A stretch of DNA of 64,000 nucleotides from Lachnospiraceae bacterium (GCA_902363135.1 CABIZF010000002.1:551098-615097); one strand, 5' to 3'; shown: positions 17,792 to 26,249, counted from the stretch's first letter. Translations and numbers: made by a program. The notes: generated by a model not told the origin, from the letters alone.

Positions 17792-19186
17792 TCAGAATGG
17801 AAGCTCCATCTGCTCTGTGACCTCCACAAAACCGTCCATAGATTTTTCGGGCGGGTTGTCGGTGTCCGTTGCCGGGATTTCACGCTCCCAGCCCTTTTGT
17901 CTGCCGTATTCCGCAAACATCCTCGGATTGGAAAAGTAGTTCCACCCGGTAATGCACTGGTTCATTATCTCGTTGATTTCCCGGATTTCCCATTGCTTCG
18001 GCTCATCAAAGGTGTGGTTTAAGGCTTCCTTGTAGAGCTGCTTGGAGCAGACCGTTTCCCCGGTGTACTTATCAAGGTAAGCCTGTATCATCCCGGCTTT
18101 GGTGTCCTCCGGCATAAAATCCCGCTGGTGTTCTTTGAGATACCGCTGCATGGCTGGGCTGAATGACAGCTTGAACATGCCGCTTCGGTAAATCTCCATT
18201 GCTTCCGCCCACATCTGGCTGATATAGGCTCTGGAAGCGGCTTCGTCCTCCAAAATGTGAACCTCGGCTTGCTCCGGGTACACCATGACCGGGATAAATC
18301 GGCGGTTGCCGGAACGGTCAAGGGGGAGAAAGTCAAGGGCGTTGGAAGTGCCGCCGAACACGCATTGACGGGGGCGGTCTGCCGGGTGAGTTTCATAGGG
18401 AATTTTGTAAACCTCTTTCTGGCGGCTTAGAAAGGACTTGATTTCCTCAATGCTCTTGGCATTGGCGGTTGCCATCATTTCCGACATTTCAATTATCCAG
18501 TGACCTTGCAGCTTGCGGTACACGTTATCATCGTCCAGCTTCCGCAAATCATCGGAAAACCACTCGTCCCGGACTGCCAGCAGCCGGAAGAAGGTGGATT
18601 TGCCAGCCCCCTGACCGCCTACCAGACACAGCATGATTTCAAACTTGCTTCCGGGCTTAAATGCCCTTGTAATCGCCCCCAGCATGAACAGCTTCAAGGC
18701 TTCATAGGTGTAATCGTCCACATCAGCTCCCAGAAAGTGCCGCAGACAGAAGCGGATGCGCTCAGTCCCGTCCCATGCAAGGCTGTTCAGAAAATCCCGG
18801 ATGGGGTGGTACTTATTCTCATTCGCCACAATCCCGATGGCGGTTTCAATCTTTTTCTCACTGGTAAGCCCGTAGGTTTCCTCCAGATAGAGAAGCAGAT
18901 ACTTCATGTCCGTATCGGTCAGGGCTGTGCTTTCTCTGTGAAAACCGATGGGCTTTATGATGTCCTTGCGGTCGGTCAGGATGTTGTAGGCGATTGCCCC
19001 GGCAAGCACAGGGTCACGCTGGAATACGGTCAGGCAGTTCCGTATGCTCTGGCGGACGCCGCCTTTCTCGGTGGTTTCCAGAGTTGCCTTTACTTCCTCA
19101 ACGCTCTGGGGCGGCTGCATGGCGTTCATGGTGTTTTTTAGTTCTTGCTGCGTCTGCGGCTGCAAGCTCTGCCATTCGCTGTTCAA
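17792..19186 (-). CDS. VapE-family primase-helicase (virulence-associated E)
   Basis: A 464-residue P-loop ATPase of the VapE family (PF05272), usually a replicative helicase of phages and IMEs. Walker A is LVGGQGAGKSTFFRLLA near residue 190; DEWFSDDLRKLDDDNVYRKL and EMSEMMATANAKSIEEIKSF follow as in the family, with the arginine-finger region RSGNRRFIPV. TTG at 19,186 appears to be the start, with GGATGTGAT upstream. It overlaps the primase gene by 89 bases, so the two act together. IME2 can therefore probably replicate autonomously after excision. An 240-base gap to the next gene downstream contains no recognised feature. Confidence 0.88.
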   Translation of the reverse strand: MNSEWQSLQPQTQQELKNTMNAMQPPQSVEEVKATLETTEKGGVRQSIRNCLTVFQRDPVLAGAIAYNILTDRKDIIKPIGFHRESTALTDTDMKYLLLYLEETYGLTSEKKIETAIGIVANENKYHPIRDFLNSLAWDGTERIRFCLRHFLGADVDDYTYEALKLFMLGAITRAFKPGSKFEIMLCLVGGQGAGKSTFFRLLAVRDEWFSDDLRKLDDDNVYRKLQGHWIIEMSEMMATANAKSIEEIKSFLSRQKEVYKIPYETHPADRPRQCVFGGTSNALDFLPLDRSGNRRFIPVMVYPEQAEVHILEDEAASRAYISQMWAEAMEIYRSGMFKLSFSPAMQRYLKEHQRDFMPEDTKAGMIQAYLDKYTGETVCSKQLYKEALNHTFDEPKQWEIREINEIMNQCITGWNYFSNPRMFAEYGRQKGWEREIPATDTDNPPEKSMDGFVEVTEQMELPF

Positions 19187-19742
19187 GCTGTATCACATCC
19201 TTTCCGTAGTCCATAATCAAAACCGCTTTTTCCTCTGTCTCCCCGAACAGCAGCACATCCAGCAGATATTCCACATGGGCTTGCTTCTGCAAGGCTTCCA
19301 CGAACCGGGGATGAAACGCTTCCTCCGGGGAGTGCGGGGCATAGTCGGTTTTCCATACCCGTAAGAGGTGTAGATAATCGGCAAGGACACGGAAGCAATG
19401 TGCCTTTGCTTCCCGGAACTGTTCTTCCGGGGATTTCTGCCGGGGCTTGGGCTTCCTTGCCCTGCCCGGTGGCTTCCAGTCCTCATAGGCAAGCCCGAAG
19501 TCACTCGCCAACTGTGCGGCGGCTTCCTTTTTCCCCAGCCCGTACAGGGCAGCTACAAAATCAATCACATCCCCATCTGCACCACATCCGAAGCAGTGGA
19601 AACGCTTGTCCAGCTTCATGCTGGGGGTCTTATCGTTGTGGAACGGGCAGCAAGCCATCCCGTTTCTGTTTACCCGGATTCCGTAATGCTCCGCAGCCTG
19701 TCTTGTCGTAACGGACTGCTTCACAGCTTCAAATACATTCAA
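19098..19742 (-). CDS. CHC2 zinc-finger primase-like protein
   Basis: A 214-residue protein with the DnaG zinc-binding domain: HYGIRVNRNGMACCPFHNDK, then RFHCFGCGADGDVIDFVAAL, giving the C/H-C-C-C zinc site. The Toprim catalytic domain of DnaG is absent; the C-terminal part is helical. Start TTG at 19,742 lies 7 bases after GGAGG; the frame extends further to 19,787 without a ribosome site. It overlaps vapE, and the pair probably forms a split primase-helicase for IME2 replication. Confidence 0.88.
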   Translation of the reverse strand: MNVFEAVKQSVTTRQAAEHYGIRVNRNGMACCPFHNDKTPSMKLDKRFHCFGCGADGDVIDFVAALYGLGKKEAAAQLASDFGLAYEDWKPPGRARKPKPRQKSPEEQFREAKAHCFRVLADYLHLLRVWKTDYAPHSPEEAFHPRFVEALQKQAHVEYLLDVLLFGETEEKAVLIMDYGKDVIQLEQRMAELAAADAARTKKHHERHAAAPER

Positions 19743-19808
19743 ATCAATTCCTCCTTGTAAAAAAGAAAAGGCACTTATCATTCTCAATCTGAAAATGGCA
19801 AGTGCCTG

Positions 19809-21383
19809 TTAAAGTTCCATATCCTGTTGTTTGTGTTTCGTCTGCGCCGGGGCGTTTTTCTGTGCTTTCTTCTCGTCAGCCTTATCCTGCAAGACTTCTT
19901 TGAGGGGCTGCTTCTTGGGCGGCTCTTTGCTTTCCTCTGTGCCGGGTGTGGCTTTCCGTACCCAGTAGCGGATGTCCCGCAGCTTCTTCAAATCTTCCTG
20001 CACCTCGGTCAACGGTACTTTCAAGTCTGCGATTTCGCCCACAAGCTTCGCCTGTTCCTGCAAAAGCTCCTTTTTCGTGCTGTCCTTATCATCCGGGTGC
20101 TTGGCAAGGTAGGCACTGGCTTTCTCAAACCGGGCAACCTCCGGGTGTTCCAGCTTGAATTTTTCCTTAGTTTTCTTGAAAAATATCTTCTGGTATTTCT
20201 CATAAACGGGCTTACATTCCTTACAGTCCGTCCGGGCGGCAAGGATAGCGTCAATCACGTTGCTGCGGGTTTCCTTTGGCTTCATCTGCTTTCGGTAGTC
20301 GGCGGCAGATTTCCCGGACGTTTCTATAAAGTTTTCCAAATCCTCCACGGTGGAAAGTCCCTTTCTCTGAAGATAGGACAGGGCTTCGCTGACTGCCTTT
20401 AAGTCTTTGGAAGTTCCACGGTTTTGTCCCGCCCGTGTCCAGTCGCTCCGTTCTGCCTTTCGTACCTCCATGTACTTCATCAACAGATTGGGAAGAAATA
20501 CCGCTTCCTCCGCAGCTTTTTCCGCAAGCAGTTCTTTTCGTTTTTCACTAAGCTCGATAATCCAGCCTTTGAGATTTTTAATAAGCTGCCGGATAGACTT
20601 CATCAGGCTGTTGGCGGCTTTGATTTCCCGGTTCAGATTTCCGATGTTGGTCTGAATCCCTCGCTTTTCCATCTGCCGGACAGCAGCACCCTCATGGACG
20701 GTAGGGATAATATCAAGCCCCTGTCTTTCATAAGAACGGAGATCCACCCGCTCCGGGCGGTTGTTGGCTTCCAGATAGCGGTTCTGGATGATCTCCCATT
20801 CATGCCGCCAGATTTCACAATACTTGCGGTCGTTCCAGTCAACCGTATCTTCCTTGTGACTTTTCCATCTGCCGGACGGAAGTTTTATCCGTTCCCCGTT
20901 CTCGTCAAGGTCATAAACCTTGCGGCTCTTGGGAAGCCATTTCCCATGTTCATCCATTGCCCGCATAGTCAGCATGACATGAGCGTGAGGGTTTCCGTCC
21001 CCTTTGTCATGGATGGCAAAATCCACGCACATTCCTTTGGAAACAAACTGCTGATTGCAGAAATCCCGGACAAGGGCGGCGTACTGGTCGGGCGGTATCT
21101 CTCTGGGGATGGTAAGCACCCACCGCCTTGCAAGCTGGGAATTCCATTGCTTCTCCACCGCTTCGGCGGCGTTCCATAAAGTATTGCGGTCTGCATACGA
21201 CCGTGGGGCATTTGCCGGAAGCAAGATTTCATTGTGGACGATACCACGCTTTTCCGGGTAGTGCTTCACTTCCTGATCGTATCCACAGAACAGCTTTTCG
21301 CCGCTCTGGTAGGCAGCGGCGGCAACCGCAGACTGCTGTTGGCTTCGCTGCACAATCGAGATTTCGTTGTGTGGACAGGGCAT
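19809..21383 (-). CDS. mobL: MobQ-type relaxase (MobA/MobL) of IME2
   Basis: A 524-residue relaxase for mobilization of IME2. Motif I is SAVAAAAYQSGEKL with probable catalytic Tyr25. The histidine motif is AIHDKGDGNPHAHVMLTM. A long helical, Lys/Glu-rich C-terminus follows. The start has AGGAGGG 8 bases upstream, unlike the IME1 relaxase. The two relaxases share motif layout and the line YDLDENGERI.LPSGR, so they are homologous but clearly diverged. The oriT is about 1 kb upstream, separated by regulatory genes. Confidence 0.93.
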   Translation of the reverse strand: MPCPHNEISIVQRSQQQSAVAAAAYQSGEKLFCGYDQEVKHYPEKRGIVHNEILLPANAPRSYADRNTLWNAAEAVEKQWNSQLARRWVLTIPREIPPDQYAALVRDFCNQQFVSKGMCVDFAIHDKGDGNPHAHVMLTMRAMDEHGKWLPKSRKVYDLDENGERIKLPSGRWKSHKEDTVDWNDRKYCEIWRHEWEIIQNRYLEANNRPERVDLRSYERQGLDIIPTVHEGAAVRQMEKRGIQTNIGNLNREIKAANSLMKSIRQLIKNLKGWIIELSEKRKELLAEKAAEEAVFLPNLLMKYMEVRKAERSDWTRAGQNRGTSKDLKAVSEALSYLQRKGLSTVEDLENFIETSGKSAADYRKQMKPKETRSNVIDAILAARTDCKECKPVYEKYQKIFFKKTKEKFKLEHPEVARFEKASAYLAKHPDDKDSTKKELLQEQAKLVGEIADLKVPLTEVQEDLKKLRDIRYWVRKATPGTEESKEPPKKQPLKEVLQDKADEKKAQKNAPAQTKHKQQDMEL

Positions 21384-21452
21384 TTCGTGTCCCTCCTTTC
21401 GGTAATTGGTGGATGGGGTGGCGTTTTACCACCTCATTTGGGGCAGAAAAAA

Positions 21453-21480
21453 AGCAGGAGACCTTTTCAGATTTCCTGCT
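21453..21480 (-). terminator. Terminator after the HTH membrane regulator gene
   Basis: AGCAGGA (21,453-21,459) pairs with TCCTGCT (21,474-21,480). On the minus strand the stem is followed by seven T residues, 90 bases beyond the stop of the 21,570-21,908 gene. Confidence 0.75.
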
Positions 21481-21569
21481 CGGTGGTGCCGCCGGTGGGC
21501 GGCTGGTATTCAGTTTTGAAAGTTCGGGTCAGGGTGGCCCGATGATGAAATAAAATATCTGCATGAAGA

Positions 21570-21908
21570 TTATTCAACTTCTTTTAGTAATTCTTCAACA
21601 GAAATACCGTAAAGTTTTGCAAGTGCAAAAAGATTTGATGTGGAAGGGTCGGATGTTCCATTTTCCCATTTTGAAACAGCCTGCCTGCTAACACCAATCG
21701 TTTCAGCAACAAATTCCTGCGTCATTTTGCACTGTGTTCTGTGTACTTTGAGTGCTTCACCCAACGATTTCCTCACTACGGATTTTTCCTGCCGTACATC
21801 TTTTGAATGGATATATTTGAGTAATGCACGAACAATAAGGGTAAGCAAACCAACAAAGATACATAAGAAAATTATTCCAACGATTATCATAAATACGGTT
21901 ACTTTCAT
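21570..21908 (-). CDS. Membrane-anchored XRE-family regulator
   Basis: A 112-residue protein that starts with a membrane helix (VTVFMIIVGIIFLCIFVGLL, residues 3-22) and ends with an HTH_3 domain: LGEALKVHRTQCKMTQEFVA, GVSRQAVSKWENG, then LFALAKLYGISVEELL. The order helix-then-HTH is uncommon; it would hold the DNA-binding domain at the membrane. ATG at 21,908 follows AGGAGGTGG; a frame open to 21,941 is rejected. Immediately upstream is a 37-residue gene encoding a near copy of the same membrane helix. Target is unknown, possibly IME2 promoters. Confidence 0.8.
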   Translation of the reverse strand: MKVTVFMIIVGIIFLCIFVGLLTLIVRALLKYIHSKDVRQEKSVVRKSLGEALKVHRTQCKMTQEFVAETIGVSRQAVSKWENGTSDPSTSNLFALAKLYGISVEELLKEVE

Positions 21909-21937
21909 TTGACCACCTCCTAATGTTGCTGTTGGCT

Positions 21938-22051
21938 TCATTTCTCTGTACGGATATATTTAAGCAATGCACGAATAACAAGGATAAGCAAGCCGACAAA
22001 GATACATGAGAAAACTATTCCGACTACAATCATAATGATGTTTACTAACAT
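21938..22051 (-). CDS. 37-residue membrane microprotein, duplicate of the neighbour's helix
   Basis: MLVNIIMIVVGIVFSCIFVG, then a short basic tail (RALLKYIRTEK) and TGA. It parallels residues 1-34 of the downstream regulator (VGIIFLCIFVGLL, RALLKYIHSK) almost position for position, so the two arose by duplication. AAAGGAGG lies 8 bases before the ATG, and codon differences are largely synonymous, both arguing for a real gene. It may pair with the regulator's membrane helix and control it; that is inference. Too short for usual gene callers. Confidence 0.65.
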   Translation of the reverse strand: MLVNIIMIVVGIVFSCIFVGLLILVIRALLKYIRTEK

Positions 22052-22393
22052 TTGGATGACCTCCTTTCTTTGTTGGCTTTATTCTATCTGAATTACCGTG
22101 TTGCTACCACCAACTATCAAGCAATTATCAGTTGCATATCGGTTGCACAATGATAGCGTTCTGTTTTTTGACCTTATTATACTAAATTACCGTAGATAAG
22201 GATAGCTCGACTGATAAAACTTGCTGGACGGGAACAGCTTGCAGCGCAAGGTGTTTCCGGGCGGCAAGTCCACAAAAGGGTAGCTGGCGACAGCCAGCGC
22301 AGGGGAAGCGTAGCGTCCCCTGTATGATTTGGAGCAGACCATGACTGCGGAAAATCACAGCCCTCCGGCGAGGAGCCTTCGGAGAACGCAATG
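22052..22393. other. Noncoding region upstream of oriT2 and the membrane regulator operon
   Basis: About 340 bases without a convincing gene. The part near 22,060-22,180 is AT-rich and contains two GTTGCA words (22,131-22,155) and a TATACTAA stretch, suitable for the promoter of the minus-strand microprotein gene. The part from 22,180 is GC-rich with short dyads and resembles the equivalent stretch of IME1 (2,100-2,260). Confidence 0.45.
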
Positions 22394-22426
22394 CACCAAC
22401 CTTTGGGTGGTGTATAATTGCGCCCT
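22394..22426 (+). other. oriT of IME2 with RSF1010-type nic motif
   Basis: A CACC/GGTG inverted repeat (22,394-22,412) is followed by TAATTGCGCCCT (22,415-22,426). It differs at one position from TAAGTGCGCCCT of IME1 and has the same spacing and the same adjacent DUF3847 gene. The conserved core GCGCCCT is the MobQ nic site. Confidence 0.78.
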
Positions 22427-22433
22427 TAGTAAA

Positions 22434-22730
22434 CTAAGGGGGTTCCGGCATCTCCCGTTCCAGCAGTTTTTTCAATAGTTCCTGCGTGTCCTGTCTGTGA
22501 AAAATGAGTTTCAACAACAGCATGACATCATCATCTGTCAGGCGTTCCGGCTCTTGCAGAAAACTTTCCAGCATACCGCCACGGGTACAGAGCCGGTGCG
22601 TCCGTTCCTTTCGGGTAAGCTGTTTCAACTGGTGCTGCAATGCCTTTTCATCATTGATGGCTTTCCGCAGTTTCTTTTCGCTTTTTTCCAACTCCCGATT
22701 GAGTTTTTCCAGCTTTGAGGTATCAGGCAA
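22434..22730 (-). CDS. DUF3847 family protein of IME2
   Basis: A 98-residue charged coiled-coil protein (KLNRELEKSEKKLRKAINDE, then LKQLTRKERTHRLCTRGGML). It is the counterpart of the DUF3847 protein of IME1, sharing RT/RKER.HRL..RG and the C-terminal LLLKL segment. The apparent start is TTG at 22,730, overlapping the end of the RepA-like gene by 8 bases, which suggests coupling. It ends 8 bases from the nic motif. A relaxosome accessory role is likely by position only. Confidence 0.75.
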   Translation of the reverse strand: MPDTSKLEKLNRELEKSEKKLRKAINDEKALQHQLKQLTRKERTHRLCTRGGMLESFLQEPERLTDDDVMLLLKLIFHRQDTQELLKKLLEREMPEPP

Positions 22731-23064
22731 GGGCAGCGTCCTCCTTTCCCGGTATCAGCACATAAATCCGGTTTGGTTCTCCAATGCCCTGACGCACCCG
22801 CATGATAAGTCCGGCAGTTTCCAGTTCATTCAGAGAACGCTTGACCGTCATGGAGCTGCGGGACAGGACTGCGGCAATGGCTGTGACAGGGAAGCAGACA
22901 AAGAGGATTCCGTTCTCGTCCTCCTGCCCTTTGGAGAGCATAGCGTCCAGCATCCGGCAGTACATGACCTTTGCGGTGCTGCTGACTGGAAATCCTGTCA
23001 ACGCTCTGGGAAAAGGCATACAGGGCGGCAATGGTGTGTCTATCGTCATAAATTCAAAATTCAT
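22723..23064 (-). CDS. RepA-like replication initiator, winged-helix type
   Basis: A 113-residue protein whose first part (FPRALTGFPVSSTAKVMYC, then RMLDAMLSKGQEDENG) resembles the N-terminal winged helix of RepA_N initiators; the rest continues it (SRSSMTVKRSLNELETAGLI, wing RQGIGEPNRIYVL). It lacks the long C-terminal domain of full initiators such as the ICE copy at 29,534. AGGAGG precedes the ATG. It may initiate IME2 replication with the primase/VapE pair or act as a regulator. Confidence 0.75.
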   Translation of the reverse strand: MNFEFMTIDTPLPPCMPFPRALTGFPVSSTAKVMYCRMLDAMLSKGQEDENGILFVCFPVTAIAAVLSRSSMTVKRSLNELETAGLIMRVRQGIGEPNRIYVLIPGKEDAALA

Positions 23065-23249
23065 TCTGTGTGTTCCTCCTTTTTCTTTGCTCGTTTGGAT
23101 AAATAACAGGGGCAGTCAATCACAACCGCCCGGAAGCTCTGCTTGCACCCATGCTGGCATTTCCGGCATAATTCGTTGTAAGTGACACGCCCCCGGTCAT
23201 TGAGGTAAAAGGAAAGCTCATACTTCCTCTTTTTGCTCATTCTCGGCAT
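23061..23249 (-). CDS. Small cysteine-rich element protein
   Basis: A 62-residue basic protein, MPRMSKKRKYELSFYLNDRG, with cysteines in CRKCQHGCKQS and CPCYLS, suggesting a zinc-binding knuckle. GGAGG lies 9 bases before the ATG and the stop overlaps the RepA-like start by ATGA. Similar small proteins sit at this place in Tn4451-like elements; function unknown, perhaps DNA binding. Confidence 0.7.
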   Translation of the reverse strand: MPRMSKKRKYELSFYLNDRGRVTYNELCRKCQHGCKQSFRAVVIDCPCYLSKRAKKKEEHTE

Positions 23250-23726
23250 ATTGCGCTTCCTCCCGTTTTAGTGTATGGTTTCGGGGCGATTTTCGGTAAA
23301 ATTACAGCCATAGAGCCGCTTAAAATCTCCCGAAGTATCAGCGATAGGGTAGACTGTCCCCCTATCAGATTGTTGTGTTTCGGTATCATTTCGGTGTCAG
23401 TTCGCCAGTTCTCCCCGGTGTCGTTCCTCCCCTGAATCTCACAGCGGCGTATCGCTCCCTTTGGTACGCTCGTTTTGGTCAGGGTTCCTCCATATCCCTG
23501 CCAAAATTCATGGCGCTACATCGCCGGGGAAGCATATCCCACACAGGCTGGTCATTCGATTGGAATAATCCATCGATGAACTACCTGTATCATAGAACAT
23601 TTTTGTGCCCTGTGCCGTATGTCCACAAAGTAGGAATTAAGGGTAAAAATCAGAAATTTCCACGATTACGGAAAGTGTGATATAATCCAGATAAGCGGCA
23701 GCAATGAAACCGTTGGAAAGGAGCGT
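23250..23726. other. Noncoding region between divergent IME2 operons
   Basis: About 475 bases between a minus-strand replication operon and a plus-strand regulator gene. No frame in it looks coding. A TATAAT at 23,681-23,686 is a good -10 for the regulator, although no clear -35 stands 17 bases upstream. The stretch 23,380-23,600 has several short dyads such as GGTACGCTCG and could hold a replication origin for the adjacent RepA-like protein; that is a guess. Confidence 0.4.
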
Positions 23727-24539
23727 GTGCCCATGAAAGGAGCAACAAGCATACAGGAACGCCTTTGGGAACTCCGCAAGGACAAAGGCTTAAATCTGGA
23801 AGAACTATCAAAACTAACGGGTATTTCTAAATCAGCCCTTGGCAGTTATGAAAAAGAAGATTTTAAGGAAATCAATCATGGCAACCTTATCACGCTGGCA
23901 GACTTCTATGGGGTTTCCGTCGATTATCTGCTGTGCCGGACAGAGAACAGGGAGCAGATCAACACGCCACTGACGGAGCTGCATTTGAACGATGAAATGG
24001 TTGCACTTCTGAAAAGCGGTCGGATCAACAACCGTCTGCTCTGCGAACTTGCCACCCATAAGGACTTTATCAAGTTTCTTGCGGACATTGAGATTTATGT
24101 GGATGGGATTGCCACCATGCAGATTCAAAACCTCAACACCCTTGTCGATACTGTCCGACATGAAATCATAGAACGGTATCGCCCTGGCGAAGATGACCCA
24201 CATTTGAAAGTGCTGCAAGCCGCCCATATCAGTGATGATGAATATTTCAGCCACATGGTTCTGGATGACCTAAACCTGATTATCCGGGATATTCGGGAAA
24301 CCCATAAAAAGGATAGTGAGAGTGCGCCCCAGACCACTGTTGCCAATGAACTGAAAGAAAATCTGGAAGCGGTCGAAAATTTCAAGGGCAGCCGTTTGGA
24401 AAAACTGGCAGTGCTTTACTGCAAGCAGCTCGGTATCAACTATAAAAATCTGTCAGATGAAGAATTTCGCTGGCTTATTCGGATTCTCCAAAAATCAAAG
24501 AAAACTGGAACGCCTATCAACCAGAGGAAAAAACGGTAA
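23727..24539 (+). CDS. XRE-family transcriptional regulator
   Basis: A 270-residue protein. HTH_3 domain at residues 8-70: IQERLWELRKDKGLNLEEL, GISKSALGSYEKEDF, LITLADFYGVSVDYLL. The remaining 200 residues form a helical domain without a recognised family. GTG at 23,727 or ATG at 23,733 can serve; GGAAAGGAG lies just upstream. It is the only plus-strand gene of IME2 and diverges from the replication operon across the noncoding region, so it likely represses or activates that promoter. Confidence 0.85.
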   Translation: MPMKGATSIQERLWELRKDKGLNLEELSKLTGISKSALGSYEKEDFKEINHGNLITLADFYGVSVDYLLCRTENREQINTPLTELHLNDEMVALLKSGRINNRLLCELATHKDFIKFLADIEIYVDGIATMQIQNLNTLVDTVRHEIIERYRPGEDDPHLKVLQAAHISDDEYFSHMVLDDLNLIIRDIRETHKKDSESAPQTTVANELKENLEAVENFKGSRLEKLAVLYCKQLGINYKNLSDEEFRWLIRILQKSKKTGTPINQRKKR

Positions 24540-24600
24540 AGGAAAACCGCTGTTGCATGGTTTGTTGGATTCCATGTAGCAGCGGTTTGTGCTGTGGTTA

Positions 24601-25563
24601 TTACTTCATTCGTTTTCTTAATATTCGGCGATAATTTGTTTCTCCCTTTGGTGCGTCCTGTATAATTTCCAACACACCATCTTCAAGCATTTTATCAATG
24701 CGATTGGAAATCCATACATCACTAATTCCAAGTTGATATTTTCCTAAAACATTACCTATGACAATAGCCATTTTGAATTGCTCTGGCTGTTCCGCAATTT
24801 CACGAAGAATGAAACTATCATATATATCTTCTGAAACGCTTTGCAATTTACCATTTAACATTGCACGCAAAGGTGCATTTTCATTTTGAAGTTGATTCCA
24901 TTTCATAGCACAAGCTGAAAGAAATACAGGATTAGCTTTCTCTTGTAGAGTTATATAGTTTCCCCATTCGCCAGGAGAGACCTCGCCCCATGCTATTTTG
25001 GATGTCATAGTATTTTCTTTTCCATATTCCCATGTAGGTAACTTAACCAAATAAATTGTTGTCTGGCAGTTTAAGGGTTGAAGTTGTTTCATAAGCCAAT
25101 ACATACCACAAAGCTCATCTGGATTATAGCTATACCAAATGCGAATTTCTTCCCCAGCTACATATCGTTCAATCACTGAGGTCAATGTAGTTTTAATTTT
25201 CTGTATTTTTTCTTCAACCTGATAATCTAAATCCTCTACAAAGCAGACAGACAGCATTTTCTTGAAAACATTTTTCCGCTGTTCGCCAATTCCATTATCA
25301 GAAATATCTCCCACACTAAGAGCCATATCAAAACAATAAACATCACAGCTCTTGCCTCCCAATGGAATAGCATTCTCCCAAGCAATGCGTTCTTGTTCCT
25401 GTGCTTGAAGCTGTGCTTTTTTCATTTCATCTGAAGATGGAACACTCCCGTCTTCATGCCTCATAAATATTGAAACAGCACTTCCTCTATACTTTCCCTT
25501 GCCGTAAGTTTGGGCAATTTTCAAACTTCCACAGGCACTTTCACCAAATACAATTTCAATCAT
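24601..25563 (-). CDS. DUF1835/DUF3658 family protein
   Basis: A 320-residue soluble protein. The first part matches DUF1835 (MIEIVFGESACGSLKIAQTY, FDMALSVGDIS, and IRIWYSYNPDELCGMYWLM). The C-terminal 100 residues match DUF3658 (IYDSFILREIAEQPEQFKM, then ISNRIDKMLEDGVLEII, a winged-helix-like end). The family is known mainly from Bacilli and Clostridia chromosomes and has no assigned reaction. It is AT-rich compared with the mobility genes and sits between the regulator and TnpV, so it is IME2 cargo acquired separately. It converges with the regulator gene across a 60-base gap. Confidence 0.8.
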   Translation of the reverse strand: MIEIVFGESACGSLKIAQTYGKGKYRGSAVSIFMRHEDGSVPSSDEMKKAQLQAQEQERIAWENAIPLGGKSCDVYCFDMALSVGDISDNGIGEQRKNVFKKMLSVCFVEDLDYQVEEKIQKIKTTLTSVIERYVAGEEIRIWYSYNPDELCGMYWLMKQLQPLNCQTTIYLVKLPTWEYGKENTMTSKIAWGEVSPGEWGNYITLQEKANPVFLSACAMKWNQLQNENAPLRAMLNGKLQSVSEDIYDSFILREIAEQPEQFKMAIVIGNVLGKYQLGISDVWISNRIDKMLEDGVLEIIQDAPKGETNYRRILRKRMK

Positions 25564-25592
25564 CTTATATACCTCCGATTTAATTGCTCCCG

Positions 25593-25970
25593 TTATGAAT
25601 AAATCATCTCATGCAAAACAATTTCTTCTGCCCGGTTATGAATGTTATTGCAACGCTGCACCCATTCCATTTGGTGGGTACGCTTCAATTCCTCGGTTAC
25701 GCCCTCGGCAGTTTTCATCTGCTCCATGATGGTGTCTAACCGTTCCTGTGCCTGTTCGTTCAGGTCTGCAAGATATGTCCACAATTCCCCGGTCAGTATC
25801 AATGTATTCAATCTGGCTGGGTGGACTTCCCTTAAATATTCCCGGTGCATCCGTCCGTACTTTCCGATAGGGCGGTGTTCCTCCGGCAGTTTCAAGTCCG
25901 GGATGTAATAATCTCCGACAAGGATATAATCAATTCCGTTTTCCGTTATTCTTGGTTTCAATTCGCTCAT
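25593..25970 (-). CDS. tnpV: TnpV family transposon protein
   Basis: A 125-residue protein matching TnpV of Tn4451-like elements: ENGIDYILVGDYYIPDLKLP, RPIGKYGRMHREYLREVHP and LWTYLADLNEQAQERLDTI. The C-terminal half is helical. Its start overlaps the upstream HTH gene by 41 bases, so they form one operon behind the promoter at 26,266-26,294. TnpV has no demonstrated reaction but marks this element family. Confidence 0.85.
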   Translation of the reverse strand: MSELKPRITENGIDYILVGDYYIPDLKLPEEHRPIGKYGRMHREYLREVHPARLNTLILTGELWTYLADLNEQAQERLDTIMEQMKTAEGVTEELKRTHQMEWVQRCNNIHNRAEEIVLHEMIYS

Positions 25971-26202
25971 GTTCCTTACCTCCTGTGGAAGCAGGCTCGT
26001 CTGGTACTAACTCAATCACATCGGTAATCTCACAATTCAGCGTTTCGCAGATACGGGCTAATGTATCCATGCTGATGTGCTTTCCCTCTTTGCTCATGTT
26101 GGCAATCATATTTGTTGTCATACCAGCGGCAAGCCTTAAATCCTCTTTTCTCATATCACGCTCTAACAGTGTGTGCCAGAGTGGCTTATAGCTGATGTGC
26201 AT
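25930..26202 (-). CDS. Small XRE-family regulator upstream of tnpV
   Basis: A 90-residue HTH protein of the Cro/CI type: KPLWHTLLERDMRKEDLRLA, GMTTNMIANMSKEGKHISM, then LARICETLNCEITDVIELV. It probably represses its own promoter, since a perfect dyad TTGTGA-AA-TCACAA overlaps the -35 box 87 bases upstream. It is the first gene of the tnpV operon, at the right end of IME2. Confidence 0.88.
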   Translation of the reverse strand: MHISYKPLWHTLLERDMRKEDLRLAAGMTTNMIANMSKEGKHISMDTLARICETLNCEITDVIELVPDEPASTGGKEHERIETKNNGKRN

Positions 26203-26231
26203 ATTGTTTTCCTGCCTTTCTATCTATACCA

Positions 26232-26249
26232 CCGGGGCGGCTGCCCCGG
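26232..26249. other. GC-rich hairpin in the leader of the HTH-tnpV operon
   Basis: CCGGGGC (26,232-26,238) pairs perfectly with GCCCCGG (26,243-26,249) over a four-base loop. It falls in the 5' leader between the promoter and the start at 26,202, without a T run. It may stabilise the mRNA or hinder the ribosome site. Confidence 0.5.

Noticed and set aside
20424..21179. 251-codon plus-strand frame opposite the IME2 relaxase gene
   Set aside because: Shadow of the relaxase frame; the relaxase motifs on the other strand are decisive.
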